Source: Pseudomonas sp. PGPPP3 (GTDB taxonomy: Bacteria > Pseudomonadota > Gammaproteobacteria > Pseudomonadales > Pseudomonadaceae). Taken from it: a stretch of 7,207 bases of DNA. The DNA lies in assembly GCA_002256055.1 (NCBI GenBank), contig NKIE01000141.1, forward strand, positions 1 to 7,207, written 5' to 3'. The notes under the pieces were generated by a model, which saw nothing but the letters and a program-made list of their open reading frames with translations, ran no database searches and was not told where the DNA came from. The position numbers and the translations under genes are program-made. Positions 6,813 through 7,207 of this stretch are shown piece after piece (position 1 is the first letter of the stretch; each line of letters opens with the position of its first letter).

Positions 6813-7207
6813 TTAGACTTTTTTGTCTCTGTCCAACGGCAGCCGGCAGCGATCCACTTTCCACCAGGTAGGCAGCAGCTTGCGGATAGCGGGCTGGTTG
6901 AAGCGATCATCAATCAGGTAGACCACGCCTTGATCTTTGACGGTGCGGATAACGCGTCCTGCAGCCTGCACGACCTTTTGCAGGCCGGGGTAAAGGTAGG
7001 TGTAGTCGTAGCCGTTTTTGCTGCCGAACATTACTTCCATGCGCTGTTTGATTTCTTCGTTGACCGGGTTGATCTGCGGCAGGCCAAGGGTGGCGATGAA
7101 GGCGCCGATCAGGCGATCACCGGGTAGGTCGATGCCTTCACCAAAGGCGCCACCCAGTACAGCAAAGCCAATGCCCCGGCCATTGCTGCAAAAGCGGTCG
7201 AGAAAGG
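6813..7207 (-). CDS. DinG/Rad3-family ATP-dependent DNA helicase, C-terminal part, 5' truncated by window
   Basis: The gene reads leftwards from beyond 7207 to TAA at 6815-6813, and about 130 codons are visible. The frame stays open to the window edge, so the internal ATG at 7040 is not the start. The sequence is the second motor lobe of an XPD/DinG-type superfamily 2 helicase (HELICc2): motif V in LGGAFGEGIDLPGDRL, motif VI in VVQAAGRVIRT, then VYLIDDRF and a C-terminal LLPTWWKV typical of this family. Such enzymes unwind DNA 5'-3' and usually carry an iron-sulphur cluster in the first lobe, which would lie outside the window. They act in repair, replication and R-loop processing. Full-length relatives are about 700-800 residues. 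In Pseudomonas a helicase of this kind commonly lies near a VRR-NUC (FAN1-like) nuclease gene, as I recall; that neighbour would be further right. It is probably a core chromosomal gene flanking the accessory block. The subfamily (dinG itself, yoaA or another) cannot be fixed from this fragment, so no symbol is given. Confidence 0.88.
   Translation of the reverse strand, partial: FLDRFCSNGRGIGFAVLGGAFGEGIDLPGDRLIGAFIATLGLPQINPVNEEIKQRMEVMFGSKNGYDYTYLYPGLQKVVQAAGRVIRTVKDQGVVYLIDDRFNQPAIRKLLPTWWKVDRCRLPLDRDKKV

Noticed and set aside
6815..6828. AGACTTTTTTGTCT as an intrinsic terminator
   Set aside because: The stem has only four pairs with an all-T loop, it overlaps the last codons and stop of the helicase gene, and no T tract follows on the transcribed strand.
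7038..7040. ATG as the start of a 75-residue minus-strand protein
   Set aside because: The frame continues upstream to the window edge with helicase motif V, so this methionine is internal to a larger DinG-like protein.

Overview
This window looks like part of a gammaproteobacterial chromosome, most likely Pseudomonas or a close relative. I infer this from the moderately GC-rich coding sequence, the style of the proteins and the DinG/Rad3-type helicase at the right edge; no rRNA, tRNA or other taxonomic marker is present. No tRNA, CRISPR array, insertion sequence or integrase gene was seen.

Layout. On the plus strand, the window opens inside the 3' end of a type I restriction-enzyme motor/nuclease gene (hsdR, ends at 580). 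Three bases later comes a large gene (584-3730) whose product joins an N-terminal phospholipase-D-like (PLD) nuclease domain to an SNF2-type superfamily 2 ATPase. After a gap of about 215 bp, which appears to hold the displaced C-terminal codons of the same protein, lies a 717-codon gene (3946-6099) with a PD-(D/E)XK nuclease core at its C-terminus. On the minus strand there is a small hypothetical acidic protein (6174-6617), convergent with the nuclease gene. At the right edge is the 3' end of a DinG/XPD-family DNA helicase gene (6813 to beyond 7207), probably ordinary chromosomal background.

How the genes may work together. hsdR needs hsdM and hsdS, which would lie to the left of the window. 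The PLD-SNF2 protein and the PD-(D/E)XK protein follow it in the same orientation and carry a translocase and two different nuclease folds. That is the profile of a DNA-targeting anti-phage module placed behind, or cooperating with, a type I restriction-modification system. I cannot match the pair to a named defence system by eye, so it is reported as a candidate undescribed module.

The most concrete anomaly is a likely -1 frame change at an AAAA run (3688-3691). It cuts the PLD-SNF2 protein 12 residues later, whereas the next frame continues for 51 protein-like residues to a stop at 3844-3846. It could be a natural truncation, a sequencing error or a programmed frameshift.
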